64,000 nucleotides of DNA. It comes from JAWPMT01 sp965227935 (GTDB lineage: Bacteria > Bacteroidota > Bacteroidia > Cytophagales > Cyclobacteriaceae). The stretch covers positions 184,750 through 248,749 of the forward strand of contig CBDDGS010000015.1 in NCBI GenBank assembly GCA_965227935.1, in the 5' to 3' direction. Positions 8,156 through 15,808 of this stretch are shown here, in pieces; the first letter of the stretch is position 1; every line of letters starts with the position of its first letter. The notes under the pieces are model-generated. The model worked only from the letters and a program-made list of their open reading frames with translations. It made no database searches and was not told where the DNA came from. The position numbers and the translations under genes were made by a program.

Positions 8156-9373
8156 ATGAATATGTCAATTACCATCCGCCTCAGTATAATGATGTTCCTG
8201 CAATTTTTCGTTTGGGGCAGTTGGTACGTGACGATGGGGACGTTTCTTCCCACCAACCTGGGAGCTACAGGTGTGCAAACAGGCATGGCCTACAGCACGC
8301 AATCGTGGGGCGCCATCATCGCGCCATTCATCATAGGGCTCATTGCTGATCGCTTCTTCAATGCCGAACGCATACTCGGCTTTCTTCACATCCTCGGGGC
8401 GGCTCTGATGTATATGTGCTACGTTTCGGTGGACTTTGGGAGCTTCTACCCTTACATATTTATGTATATGATCCTCTACATGCCGACGTTGGCGCTGGTC
8501 AACTCTGTGGCCTTCCGGCAGATGAGCGACCCTGCCAAGCAGTTTGGATGGGTCCGTGTTTGGGGGACGATCGGATGGATTGTCGCTGGGCTCCTTATCG
8601 GCTATGTATTCCTTTGGGAGGCCAAAGGCAATCTGCACTACACCTTCCTGATGGGCGCGATCAGTTCCGGTGCCCTGGCGCTCTTTTCTTTGACATTGCC
8701 CAAAACGCCGCCAAAAATCGACCGCTCGGAGAAAGTCAGTCTTGGAGACATTGTAGGGGTAGAGGCGCTGAAGCTTTTGAAGGACAGGAACTTTGCCGTT
8801 TTCTTTATCTCTTCGGTGTTGATATGCATTCCCCTCGCCTTCTACTATCAGTTGACCAACCCTTTCTTAAATGAAATTGGCGTAGACAATGCGGCAGGCA
8901 TTCAAACTTTAGGACAAGCATCAGAGGTCCTATTTATGCTCTTGTTGCCCGTTTTCCTGACACGCTTTGGGATCAAGAAGACGTTGGTCTTTGCTATGCT
9001 GGCATGGGCAGGTAGGTACGTGTTGTTTGCCTTCGGCGATGGGGATAGCTTGCTGTCATTCCTGATCATAGGCATACTGTTGCACGGGATCTGCTATGAC
9101 TTCTTTTTCGTTTCGGGTCAGATTTACACCGATTCTAAAGCTGGCGAGAAGTACCAAAGTAGCGCCCAGGGTATGATCACACTAGCCACCTATGGCGTGG
9201 GAATGCTCATTGGCTTTTGGGCTGCAGGACTGATTTCTGACGCCTACCTGGCAGATGGAGTACACAACTGGCAGACGATATGGCTGCTGCCGGCAGGATT
9301 CGCCGTTGCCGTGCTCATCTTGTTCATGGCCGTTTTCAAGAATGAAAAAATTGATTACAATCCAAATAATTAA
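8156..9373 (+). CDS. MFS transporter, nucleoside:H+ symporter (NHS) type
   Basis: This 405-residue inner-membrane protein has about 12 hydrophobic helices. The N-terminus RLSIMMFLQFFVWGSWYVTMGTFL is characteristic of the NHS/NupG-like branch of the major facilitator superfamily, as is the following GAIIAPFIIGLIADRFF loop. A start at 8162 (MSITIR) is also possible. It is the first gene of a same-strand run with the Gfo/Idh/MocA dehydrogenase (23-base gap), two TIM-barrel isomerases and a TonB receptor, so it probably imports the compound they degrade. In Bacteroidota such transporters often sit with sugar or cyclitol dehydrogenases, so a nucleoside substrate should not be assumed. Confidence 0.85.
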   Translation: MNMSITIRLSIMMFLQFFVWGSWYVTMGTFLPTNLGATGVQTGMAYSTQSWGAIIAPFIIGLIADRFFNAERILGFLHILGAALMYMCYVSVDFGSFYPYIFMYMILYMPTLALVNSVAFRQMSDPAKQFGWVRVWGTIGWIVAGLLIGYVFLWEAKGNLHYTFLMGAISSGALALFSLTLPKTPPKIDRSEKVSLGDIVGVEALKLLKDRNFAVFFISSVLICIPLAFYYQLTNPFLNEIGVDNAAGIQTLGQASEVLFMLLLPVFLTRFGIKKTLVFAMLAWAGRYVLFAFGDGDSLLSFLIIGILLHGICYDFFFVSGQIYTDSKAGEKYQSSAQGMITLATYGVGMLIGFWAAGLISDAYLADGVHNWQTIWLLPAGFAVAVLILFMAVFKNEKIDYNPNN

Positions 9374-9396
9374 ACACTTCAACCAAACCAATCGAA

Positions 9397-10530
9397 ATGA
9401 GCAGAAGAATTAGACTAGGAATGATGGGCGGGGGGCACAACTCGTTCATCGGTATACTACACCGAATCGCGGCCTACATGGGAGAGCACTACCACATTGT
9501 CGGAGGTGTGTTTGATCCCGATTACGAGTCATCGAAGGACTTTGCGAGTGGCCTGGACATGGACCTTTCCCGTGTCTATGAAAACATCGACGTCTTTGTT
9601 GAGAAAGAAAATGCACTGCCGGAAGACCAACGAATTCAGGCGGTCGTGATCGTCACACCCAACTTCCTGCACTACCCGATGGCAAAGCAACTCATCGAAG
9701 CAGGTTTCGATGTCATTTGCGAGAAGCCCATGACCATGAATTCCGAGGAGGCGGAGGAGCTGGCGGCTTTGGTAGACAAACACAAGTGCACCTTTGCCCT
9801 GACGCACACCTATACGGGGTATCCGATGGTACGCCAGATGAAGGCCATGATAGCGGAAGGAGTGATAGGCAAGATCCAGAAGGTGGACGCTCAATATTAT
9901 CAGGGTTGGATCAATCCGGTGATCCATGAGGTCGAGAAGCGCAAGGCCGTATGGAGACTAGACCCAGCCAAGGCGGGCATCAGTAGTTGTATGGGTGATA
10001 TTGGGGTTCATGCTTTCAATATGATCGAATACACCACCGGTCTGCAGGTGAAAAAGGTGCTCTCGGACATGAACACCCTGTATGACAATAATCCTCTGGA
10101 CGTCGACGGAACGGTGCTTTGCCGACTGGATGATGATGTGAGGGGTCTCGTAAGGGCGAGTCAGATTGCTACTGGCGAGGAAAACAACCTGAGCATCGCC
10201 GTCTATGGGACGAAGGGAGCCTTCAAGTGGGAGCAGGAGAGTCCGATATTCCTATACTACACGGAAGAGGGCCAGCCTACGCGGGTGATGAAGCCCGGCA
10301 ATCCATACAATGGAGCGTTCTCCATGGAGAGCACCAGAATGGCTCCGGGGCACCCAGAAGGGATATTTGATTCGATGAGCAATATCTATGCAGGAGCTGC
10401 CAAGTCCATTCGCGGAGAGCAGTACCACGATGGAGCATTCCCGACCGTCATCGACGGCGTGCGTGGCATGAAATTCATCGAAGCCACCGTGAAGTCCGCG
10501 GCAGAGGGGAATGTTTGGATAGAGTTATAG
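9397..10530 (+). CDS. Gfo/Idh/MocA family NAD(P)-dependent oxidoreductase
   Basis: The 377-residue protein opens with a Rossmann fold (RLGMMGGGHNSFIG, dinucleotide-binding glycine loop near residues 6-14). The family motif EKP follows at about residues 109-111 (VICEKPMTMNSEEAEEL), where the Lys contacts cofactor and substrate. The C-terminal alpha/beta domain has the conserved GDIGVHAFNMIEYTTG, whose His is the likely catalytic residue. Relatives oxidise sugar or cyclitol hydroxyls, for example inositol or glucoside C3. It follows the MFS gene by 23 bases. The stop codon (10528-10530) directly abuts the repeat block that precedes the IVP gene. Confidence 0.92.
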   Translation: MSRRIRLGMMGGGHNSFIGILHRIAAYMGEHYHIVGGVFDPDYESSKDFASGLDMDLSRVYENIDVFVEKENALPEDQRIQAVVIVTPNFLHYPMAKQLIEAGFDVICEKPMTMNSEEAEELAALVDKHKCTFALTHTYTGYPMVRQMKAMIAEGVIGKIQKVDAQYYQGWINPVIHEVEKRKAVWRLDPAKAGISSCMGDIGVHAFNMIEYTTGLQVKKVLSDMNTLYDNNPLDVDGTVLCRLDDDVRGLVRASQIATGEENNLSIAVYGTKGAFKWEQESPIFLYYTEEGQPTRVMKPGNPYNGAFSMESTRMAPGHPEGIFDSMSNIYAGAAKSIRGEQYHDGAFPTVIDGVRGMKFIEATVKSAAEGNVWIEL

Positions 10531-10604
10531 TTCCATGTTTCAGGTTCAATGTTCCACGTTCGATCCTTCAGAGTTTTGAATTCTGAGTTTTGAGTTGGGA
10601 GTTT
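10530..10604 (+). repeat. Left flank of the IVP cassette: degenerate GTTC repeats and left inverted-repeat arm
   Basis: Immediately after the oxidoreductase stop are four imperfect 10-base units of the form GTTCxAxGTT (10530-10539, 10544-10553, 10551-10560, 10558-10567). Then come GAGTTTTG/AATTCTGAGTTT units at 10571-10596. The 20 bases 10571-10590 match the reverse complement of 11073-11092 at 19 positions. The 12 bases 10585-10596 match the reverse complement of 11088-11099 exactly. These low-complexity arms are unlike the surrounding coding DNA. Confidence 0.75.
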
Positions 10605-10623
10605 AGCACATTATTCACATTAG

Positions 10624-11115
10624 ATGGCTACTATCAGAGATTTTCATGATCTGGAGATGTGGAAGCGTTCAAGGCAGTTGTGCCAGCGTATATTCCAACA
10701 GATTCTCTCAAATGACGAGCTCAAGGATTTTCCATTGAAGGATCAACTTAACAGGTCGTCTTCGTCGGTCATGGACAATATAGCAGAGGGCTTTGGTCGT
10801 CAGGGAAACAAAGAGTTTCGCCAGTACCTGGCTATTGCCAGAGCCTCATTATGTGAAGCCCGAAGTCAAATGTTTAGAGCTGTAGACCGTGGATATATCA
10901 GTGTGGAGGAGCATTCCAAATTGAACCGGGAAGCCGTCGAGATCGAGTCCATGATTGTTGGGTTCTCAAAGTATCTCGTGAACTCCAAATACAGAGGAGC
11001 GAAGTATAAAGTTGAGGAGCCCACAGAGCAATACATTCTAGTGGAAGCCGAGCTTTCTTTCAATTCATCTCCAAACTCAGAATTCAGAACTCAAAACTCC
11101 AAAATGAGAATATAA
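10624..11115 (+). CDS. Four helix bundle protein (23S rRNA intervening-sequence protein family)
   Basis: The 163-residue protein is mostly helical. It matches the family signature: FHDLEMWKRSRQL at the start, then the diagnostic SSSVMDNIAEGFGRQ near residues 48-62, then EFRQYLAIARASLCEARSQM and a final helix ending GFSKYLVNSKYRG. Members are encoded inside 23S rRNA intervening sequences or, as here, as free-standing genes; they form pentameric four-helix bundles and their function is unknown. The last 15 or so residues (SPNSEFRTQNSKMRI) are translated from the right inverted-repeat arm rather than the family core. The next gene starts 3 bases after the stop, so it is transcribed with the sugar operon. 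Confidence 0.9.
   Translation: MATIRDFHDLEMWKRSRQLCQRIFQQILSNDELKDFPLKDQLNRSSSSVMDNIAEGFGRQGNKEFRQYLAIARASLCEARSQMFRAVDRGYISVEEHSKLNREAVEIESMIVGFSKYLVNSKYRGAKYKVEEPTEQYILVEAELSFNSSPNSEFRTQNSKMRI
11071..11100 (-). repeat. Right inverted-repeat arm of the IVP cassette
   Basis: Composed of CAGAATTCAGAACTCAAAACTC-type units. Bases 11073-11092 pair with 10571-10590 (one mismatch in 20) and 11088-11099 pair exactly with 10585-10596. The arm lies inside the 3' end of the IVP reading frame, so the repeat is translated. Confidence 0.75.
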
Positions 11116-11118
11116 AAT

Positions 11119-12171
11119 ATGAAAACCATAAAAGGACCCGCCATATTCCTGGCACAATTCCTCGACGATGTCGAGCCGTTTAATAATCTGAAAAACATCT
11201 GCGAATGGGTCGCTTCTCTTGGCTACAAGGGGGTGCAGATACCTGCCTGGGATGGTCGGGTGATCGATATCCTCAAGGCCGCGGAAAGCAAAGACTACTG
11301 CGACGAGATCAAAGGCACTGTGGAGGCAGCCGGCCTCGAAATCACCGAGTTGGCCACGCATTTGCAGGGGCAATTGGTGGCGGTACATCCCGCATACGAT
11401 ACGATGTTTGATGCTTTTGCACCGGCAGAGTATCACGGCAATCCCGCTGGCAGAACAGAGTGGGCCAAGAACCAGGTGATTGCAGCAGCGAAGGCAAGTC
11501 GCAATCTCGGGATTGACGTGATGGCAAGCTTCTCAGGTGCCTTGGTCTGGCCGTTTCTCTATCCCTGGCCTCAGCGACCGGAAGGTCTCGTGGAAAGTGG
11601 CTTCCGCGAACTGGCCAACCGATGGATGCCCATCCTGGATGCATGCAAGGACCAGGGAGTAAGTGTTTGTTATGAAATCCATCCTGGGGAGGACCTGCAC
11701 GACGGGATCACCTTTGAGATGTTCCGCGATGCAACCAACAATCACGAGGCCGTACAGCTACTGTATGACCCAAGCCACTTTGTCCTGCAGCAGTTGGATT
11801 ATTTGCAGTACATCGACAGGTATCACGAATTCATCAAAATGTTCCACGTCAAGGATGCTGAATTCAATCCCTCCGGTCAGCAGGGAGTGTACAGTGGCTA
11901 CCAGGACTGGATCAATCGAGCAGGGCGATTCCGCTCTTTGGGTGATGGCCAGGTGGACTTCCGAAGTATTTTTACCAAGTTGAGTCAGTATGACTTTGAT
12001 GGCTGGGCGGTACTCGAGTGGGAGTGTTGCATAAAATCCCCCGAACAGGGAGCAAGAGAGGGAGCCCCTTTCATTCAGGACCATATCATTGAAGTGACTG
12101 AAAAGACATTCGACGATTTCGCTGGCGGAGGCGCCGACGAAGAGACCAATAAAAAGATTCTGGGGATTTAG
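11119..12171 (+). CDS. Sugar phosphate isomerase/epimerase (xylose isomerase-like TIM barrel)
   Basis: This 350-residue cytoplasmic protein has no signal peptide. It has the AP-endonuclease-2/xylose-isomerase-like TIM-barrel pattern: an early GYKGVQIPAWDGRVIDI strand, EIHPGEDLHDGITFEMF with a metal-ligand Glu/His, LLYDPSHFVLQQLDY with the conserved Asp-Pro-Ser-His, FHVKDAEFNP with His and Asp ligands, and a terminal AVLEWECCIKSPEQGAREG. Related enzymes isomerise or epimerise keto sugars and cyclitols with a divalent metal. It follows the IVP gene by 3 bases and would have followed the Gfo/Idh/MocA gene before the IVP insertion, which suggests a shared pathway. Confidence 0.88.
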   Translation: MKTIKGPAIFLAQFLDDVEPFNNLKNICEWVASLGYKGVQIPAWDGRVIDILKAAESKDYCDEIKGTVEAAGLEITELATHLQGQLVAVHPAYDTMFDAFAPAEYHGNPAGRTEWAKNQVIAAAKASRNLGIDVMASFSGALVWPFLYPWPQRPEGLVESGFRELANRWMPILDACKDQGVSVCYEIHPGEDLHDGITFEMFRDATNNHEAVQLLYDPSHFVLQQLDYLQYIDRYHEFIKMFHVKDAEFNPSGQQGVYSGYQDWINRAGRFRSLGDGQVDFRSIFTKLSQYDFDGWAVLEWECCIKSPEQGAREGAPFIQDHIIEVTEKTFDDFAGGGADEETNKKILGI

Positions 12172-12204
12172 TCCCTAGATCACTCATCCTAAATTTGATT
12201 GACT

Positions 12205-13137
12205 ATGAGATCACGAAGAGACTTTGTTAAGCGTGCTGGTATTGCCGCAGCTGGTGCGGCTATCTTACCTGCTTGTGGCACCCCCGGGAAGCAGCAGGAA
12301 GCTGCTGAGGGCAGCGGTACTGGTCCGGCTACCGCAGAATTGCGGGCCAACTGGCGCGTCGGGTTACAGTTGTACACACTCAGAGGCGCGATGATGGAAG
12401 GTGTGAAGGAGACCATCGACTATGTGGCTCAGGTGGGCTACGATGAAGTGGAACTCTTCGGATATCAAAACGGTCAGTACTTCGGTAGGAGTGCCGCCGA
12501 CTTCTACAAGCTTGTCGAGAATGCTGGGATGAGCATCCGGAGCGCGCATTATGGTTCAGGGCGTACGAATCCTGAGACAGTTGGCTCCATGAGCAACGGC
12601 TGGGACAAGGCCATTGAAGACGCTGTAGCCGCCGGGCAAAGTCACATGGTCTGCGCTTACTTGCAGGAGTCCGAGCGGCAGACCCTGGATCAGTACAAGG
12701 AGTTTGCCGATCTGTGCAATGAGGCTGGGAGCAAGTGCAAAGAGGCCGGGTTGACGTTTGCTTATCATAACCACGCTTTTGAGTTTGAGGAGATCGATGG
12801 TCAGGTTCCGATGTATTATCTACTGGACAATACCGATCCGGAGCTGGTCAAAATGGAACTGGATCTATTTTGGATCGCCATGGCAGGCTACGACCCATTG
12901 GAGTTTTTCAAGAAGTATCCTGGTCGGACAGAGTTGTGGCATGTGAAGGACCTGGGCGAGCGTGATGGTGAGCAAACTACCGTCGAGGTGGGGAATGGCA
13001 GTATTGATTTCGAAAGCATTTTTGCAGAATCGGCCAATTCTGGCTTGCAGGCCTTCTTTGTAGAGCAAGATCACTCTCCAGACCCCAAGAGCAGCGTATC
13101 AACTTCATTCAACAATCTTAAACAGATACTAGCTTAG
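12205..13137 (+). CDS. Tat-exported TIM-barrel sugar isomerase/epimerase, probable lipoprotein
   Basis: The product has about 310 residues. The N-terminus carries a twin-arginine signal (SRRDFVKRAG) followed by an alanine-rich core and a lipobox-like LPACG, so the protein is probably folded in the cytoplasm, exported by Tat and lipid-anchored. The mature part is a xylose-isomerase-like TIM barrel: GYDEVELFGYQNGQYFGRS, FAYHNHAFEFEEIDG (metal-site region), VKMELDLFWIAMAG, LWHVKDLGER and the final FFVEQDHSPDPKSSV. ATG 12205 is preferred to the TTG at 12199. It is 33 bases after the cytoplasmic paralogue and 5 bases before the TonB receptor, suggesting a periplasmic step on the imported compound. 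Confidence 0.88.
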   Translation: MRSRRDFVKRAGIAAAGAAILPACGTPGKQQEAAEGSGTGPATAELRANWRVGLQLYTLRGAMMEGVKETIDYVAQVGYDEVELFGYQNGQYFGRSAADFYKLVENAGMSIRSAHYGSGRTNPETVGSMSNGWDKAIEDAVAAGQSHMVCAYLQESERQTLDQYKEFADLCNEAGSKCKEAGLTFAYHNHAFEFEEIDGQVPMYYLLDNTDPELVKMELDLFWIAMAGYDPLEFFKKYPGRTELWHVKDLGERDGEQTTVEVGNGSIDFESIFAESANSGLQAFFVEQDHSPDPKSSVSTSFNNLKQILA

Positions 13138-13142
13138 AAATA

Positions 13143-15284
13143 ATGGGTAGAAGGGCGGCAGGTGCGGTTGGATTTTTCTTACTGGCCATTACAGTTTTTG
13201 CGCAGAAGACAGGGACGATAGAAGGGCGCGTGTTTCAGCAGGGTAATCTGGAGCCGTTGCTGGGCGCCAATGTTGAGATTGGTGACAATCGCTCTGTCAC
13301 AGATGGTCAGGGGTTTTTCAAAGTAATTCTGGATCCAGGGGTGTATGCAGTCAAGGTGTCCTTTGTGGGATATGAGACGAAGGCCCTGACGGAAGTCGAA
13401 GTCATTGGCGGACGGGCGTCATTGATCGAGGTGCCAATGGCTACGAGTGTATTGGATCTACCGGCATTGGAAGTTGTAGACAAGGTCCCGACGGTCAATC
13501 CAGGTAGGAGGGCAATTACCCAGGAACAGATCAACCGACTGGCTGCCACCTACTATGATCCCGCCAGATTGGTAGCGAGCTCCCCGGATGTAGCGGTCAC
13601 AAATGACCAGAACAACAGCATCTCTGTGCGCGGTATTCCGGCGACTTACAATCGATGGCGACTGGAGGGAGCGGAAATCATCAATCCGAATCACCTGACA
13701 AATGCAGGTACGCTCACTGACCAACCAGCTGGCACCGGCGGTGGTGTCAATGCGCTTAGTGCACAAATGCTTTCGCGTTCGCAATTTTTGTACGGGTCCA
13801 TCACCCCCGCGTATGGCAATGCGGTCGCTGGGTTGTTTGATTTGAGGATGGATGCCGGGGACACGACGGGTATCGACTATTTCGCACAGGCTTCATTCAT
13901 TGGTTTTGACTTTGGGGCGGGTGGGCCTATTGGCAAGAAAGGCGTGAGCTTTCGGGCCAATTATCGCTATTCCTTCACTGGACTCCTCACCACGATGGGT
14001 GTCGATTTTGGAGGCGAGGAGATTGGTTTTCAAGACTTATCCGCTGCGGTCAATCTGCCTCTGAAGAGTGGAAGTCTGAAGTTCTTTGCCGTAGGAGGCA
14101 TGAGTAGCAACGACTTTTCACATGAACCATTCGGCGAGCGCGAAGAAGCCAAAGATGGATCTGATATCTTCTATGACGGCGCGTTAGGCATCAGCGGTGT
14201 GAGCTACTCCGGCAAGGTCTTTGGCGGCGCGAGATTGCTGACAACACTGGCCTACTCCATTTCGGACCAAAGTCGGGAGGAGACCATCTTTGATCTGGAT
14301 GAAAACCTCTCGGGAGCGAACCAATCAGATGCTGAACTGCAAATCGTTTCAAATCACACGAATCTGGGATTTGCTGATCTCAATATTGGGTGGGACCTGA
14401 ACTACTATGACTTCTCTAGTATCTTTTTGGGGCAGCCGGTTAGTGGCGAACGCCCACCATGGCGAGTGGGTAGCTACTGGATGTTTCGGCCGTTTGTAAC
14501 CTACAGTGCTCAACTATCAGATCGACTGGAGTTCATACCGACAGTATCTGTCTACCTAAGCGACGAGTATGAGACCAGGTTCGAACCGCGTGCTGCACTT
14601 TCCTACCGCATCTATCCAGGTACTATTCGCCTCACCTCAGGGGCTTTTACACACCAGCAGGGCCCGCTAAGTGTTGTTGATACGGATGATAGGTTTTCGC
14701 TGACTCTGGATCCTACATTCCCTTCGACGACTGCCTGGAAGTCGACATTGTCGTTTGACGGTTTCGCCGAAAACCTCAAGTCCGACTATTACCTGGAGTT
14801 GTTTTTCTATGACTTTAATGAAATTGTTTTTGATCAGCTCAGACCGGATGTCCTGATTCCTCCTGGAGATTACAATGTTTGGGGCGTGACCTCCCTCTGG
14901 GAGCGAAACTTTGACAACAACTTCTATGCGAGCACAGGTATCACTGCATTCTTTTGGGAAGGCATTGACAATGATCAATTGAATTATCACGCTGCCGGAG
15001 GCGTGAGAAAGGCCCTGAACAATGAACGAAAAAGGCGAAACTTAAATCTCAATTTACGACTGACAGCGTCTGACGCGTTGGCAGAGCAGGGATATCAATT
15101 CGACTATTTTCGAGTGGACTTTCGATTCCAATGGGTGAGGTTCCGTCCCAAGTTGACGGAGTCATGGGCGCTGGATATTCAAAATTTGCTCAACACCCAA
15201 AACCAATTCTCGGTAGATTTGAATGGGAATCCTACGTATCAATTGGGGTTCTTGCCGATTCTGGCCTATCGACTTGATTTTTAG
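13143..15284 (+). CDS. TonB-dependent receptor with carboxypeptidase-like N-terminal domain
   Basis: The 713-residue protein has a signal peptide (GFFLLAITVFAQ), a carboxypeptidase-regulatory-like sandwich at about residues 24-105 (GTIEGRVFQQGNLEPLLGAN, then VKVSFVGYETKALTEVEV) and a plug region (about 115-225, with VAVTNDQNNSISVRGIPATYN). The remainder is a beta barrel ending in an aromatic strand. There is no STN domain and no sigma/anti-sigma partner, unlike the receptor at 2.5-5.2 kb. No SusD gene adjoins. Being last in the sugar cluster, it likely moves that substrate across the outer membrane. Its identity as a receptor is firm; the ligand is not known. Confidence 0.85.
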   Translation: MGRRAAGAVGFFLLAITVFAQKTGTIEGRVFQQGNLEPLLGANVEIGDNRSVTDGQGFFKVILDPGVYAVKVSFVGYETKALTEVEVIGGRASLIEVPMATSVLDLPALEVVDKVPTVNPGRRAITQEQINRLAATYYDPARLVASSPDVAVTNDQNNSISVRGIPATYNRWRLEGAEIINPNHLTNAGTLTDQPAGTGGGVNALSAQMLSRSQFLYGSITPAYGNAVAGLFDLRMDAGDTTGIDYFAQASFIGFDFGAGGPIGKKGVSFRANYRYSFTGLLTTMGVDFGGEEIGFQDLSAAVNLPLKSGSLKFFAVGGMSSNDFSHEPFGEREEAKDGSDIFYDGALGISGVSYSGKVFGGARLLTTLAYSISDQSREETIFDLDENLSGANQSDAELQIVSNHTNLGFADLNIGWDLNYYDFSSIFLGQPVSGERPPWRVGSYWMFRPFVTYSAQLSDRLEFIPTVSVYLSDEYETRFEPRAALSYRIYPGTIRLTSGAFTHQQGPLSVVDTDDRFSLTLDPTFPSTTAWKSTLSFDGFAENLKSDYYLELFFYDFNEIVFDQLRPDVLIPPGDYNVWGVTSLWERNFDNNFYASTGITAFFWEGIDNDQLNYHAAGGVRKALNNERKRRNLNLNLRLTASDALAEQGYQFDYFRVDFRFQWVRFRPKLTESWALDIQNLLNTQNQFSVDLNGNPTYQLGFLPILAYRLDF

Positions 15285-15288
15285 TGAC

Positions 15289-15651
15289 ATGCAACGATTT
15301 TTTAAACTCTTCCTCGGTATTTTATTCTTGGCATTCGCTTACCTGCAAATGAATGATCCTGACCCTGCCTTGTGGGTGATCATCTACGGGACAGTCGGTG
15401 TCGTTTGTATACTGGCAGCTCTGCGAGGTGTGAGCAAGAGGCTTTTGCTAGCATTCATTTTTATACTCCTGATCTATGCTGCTACTTTGATTCCGGGCTT
15501 CTTCACGTGGCTCACCGGCCCAGACAAGGAAGAGATTTTCGGAGAGATGATCTATGATAGGCCCTATATCGAAGAGACCAGAGAGTTTCTGGGATTGTTG
15601 ATGGCTGTTGGTGCCTTGGTATTTGTCTACTTTTCTCCCAGGAAGAATTAG
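15289..15651 (+). CDS. TMEM220-family small membrane protein
   Basis: The 120-residue protein has about four hydrophobic segments and the family signature YLQMNDPDPALW at residues 19-30. The longer frame back to 15223 overlaps the receptor; the ATG at 15289, four bases after the receptor stop, gives a proper N-terminus. The family's function is unknown. Tight spacing suggests it is read through from the receptor gene, though a role in sugar uptake is not implied by its family. Confidence 0.8.
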   Translation: MQRFFKLFLGILFLAFAYLQMNDPDPALWVIIYGTVGVVCILAALRGVSKRLLLAFIFILLIYAATLIPGFFTWLTGPDKEEIFGEMIYDRPYIEETREFLGLLMAVGALVFVYFSPRKN

Positions 15652-15730
15652 ATCGGCTTTTGGGTGACGATCGCGTGCCTTTGCTTTAATGGAATCGTAT
15701 CCAGCGGCTTAGATACCCGGATGTGAATGC

Positions 15731-15766
15731 TTGGTTGGATTTATTTAATTAAAATCCATATATTCG
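15731..15766 (+). promoter_or_regulatory. Candidate promoter of the aspartyl protease gene
   Basis: A TTG (15735-15737) is followed after 21 bases by TATATTCG (15759-15766), close to the Bacteroidota -33 TTG / -7 TAnnTTTG pattern with one mismatch. The spacer contains the inverted repeat GGATTT...AAATCC around TTTAATTAAA. Transcription would begin near 15773, about 35 bases before the start codon. Confidence 0.35.
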
Positions 15767-15808
15767 ATTCGAGTCATATCTTGTGACTATTGCAAATACC
15801 TCATTGAC

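Larger units (their letters stand above)
10530..11100 (+). mobile_element. Putative IVP (four-helix-bundle) cassette with inverted terminal repeats
   Basis: A gene for a four-helix-bundle protein of the 23S rRNA intervening-sequence type is bounded by low-complexity inverted repeats (arms 10571-10600 and 11071-11100). It is inserted between two genes of a sugar operon that would otherwise be nearly contiguous. The unit carries no transposase. No target-site duplication was obvious. Whether it moves by itself, by a helper or by recombination between repeats is unknown; the mobile label is an inference from structure and context. Confidence 0.45.

Noticed and set aside
14577..14592. A GGTTCGAACC sequence resembling a tRNA T-loop
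   Set aside because: It is in frame inside the receptor gene and has no acceptor, D or anticodon stem around it. A similar hit near 47079 also lies inside a gene.
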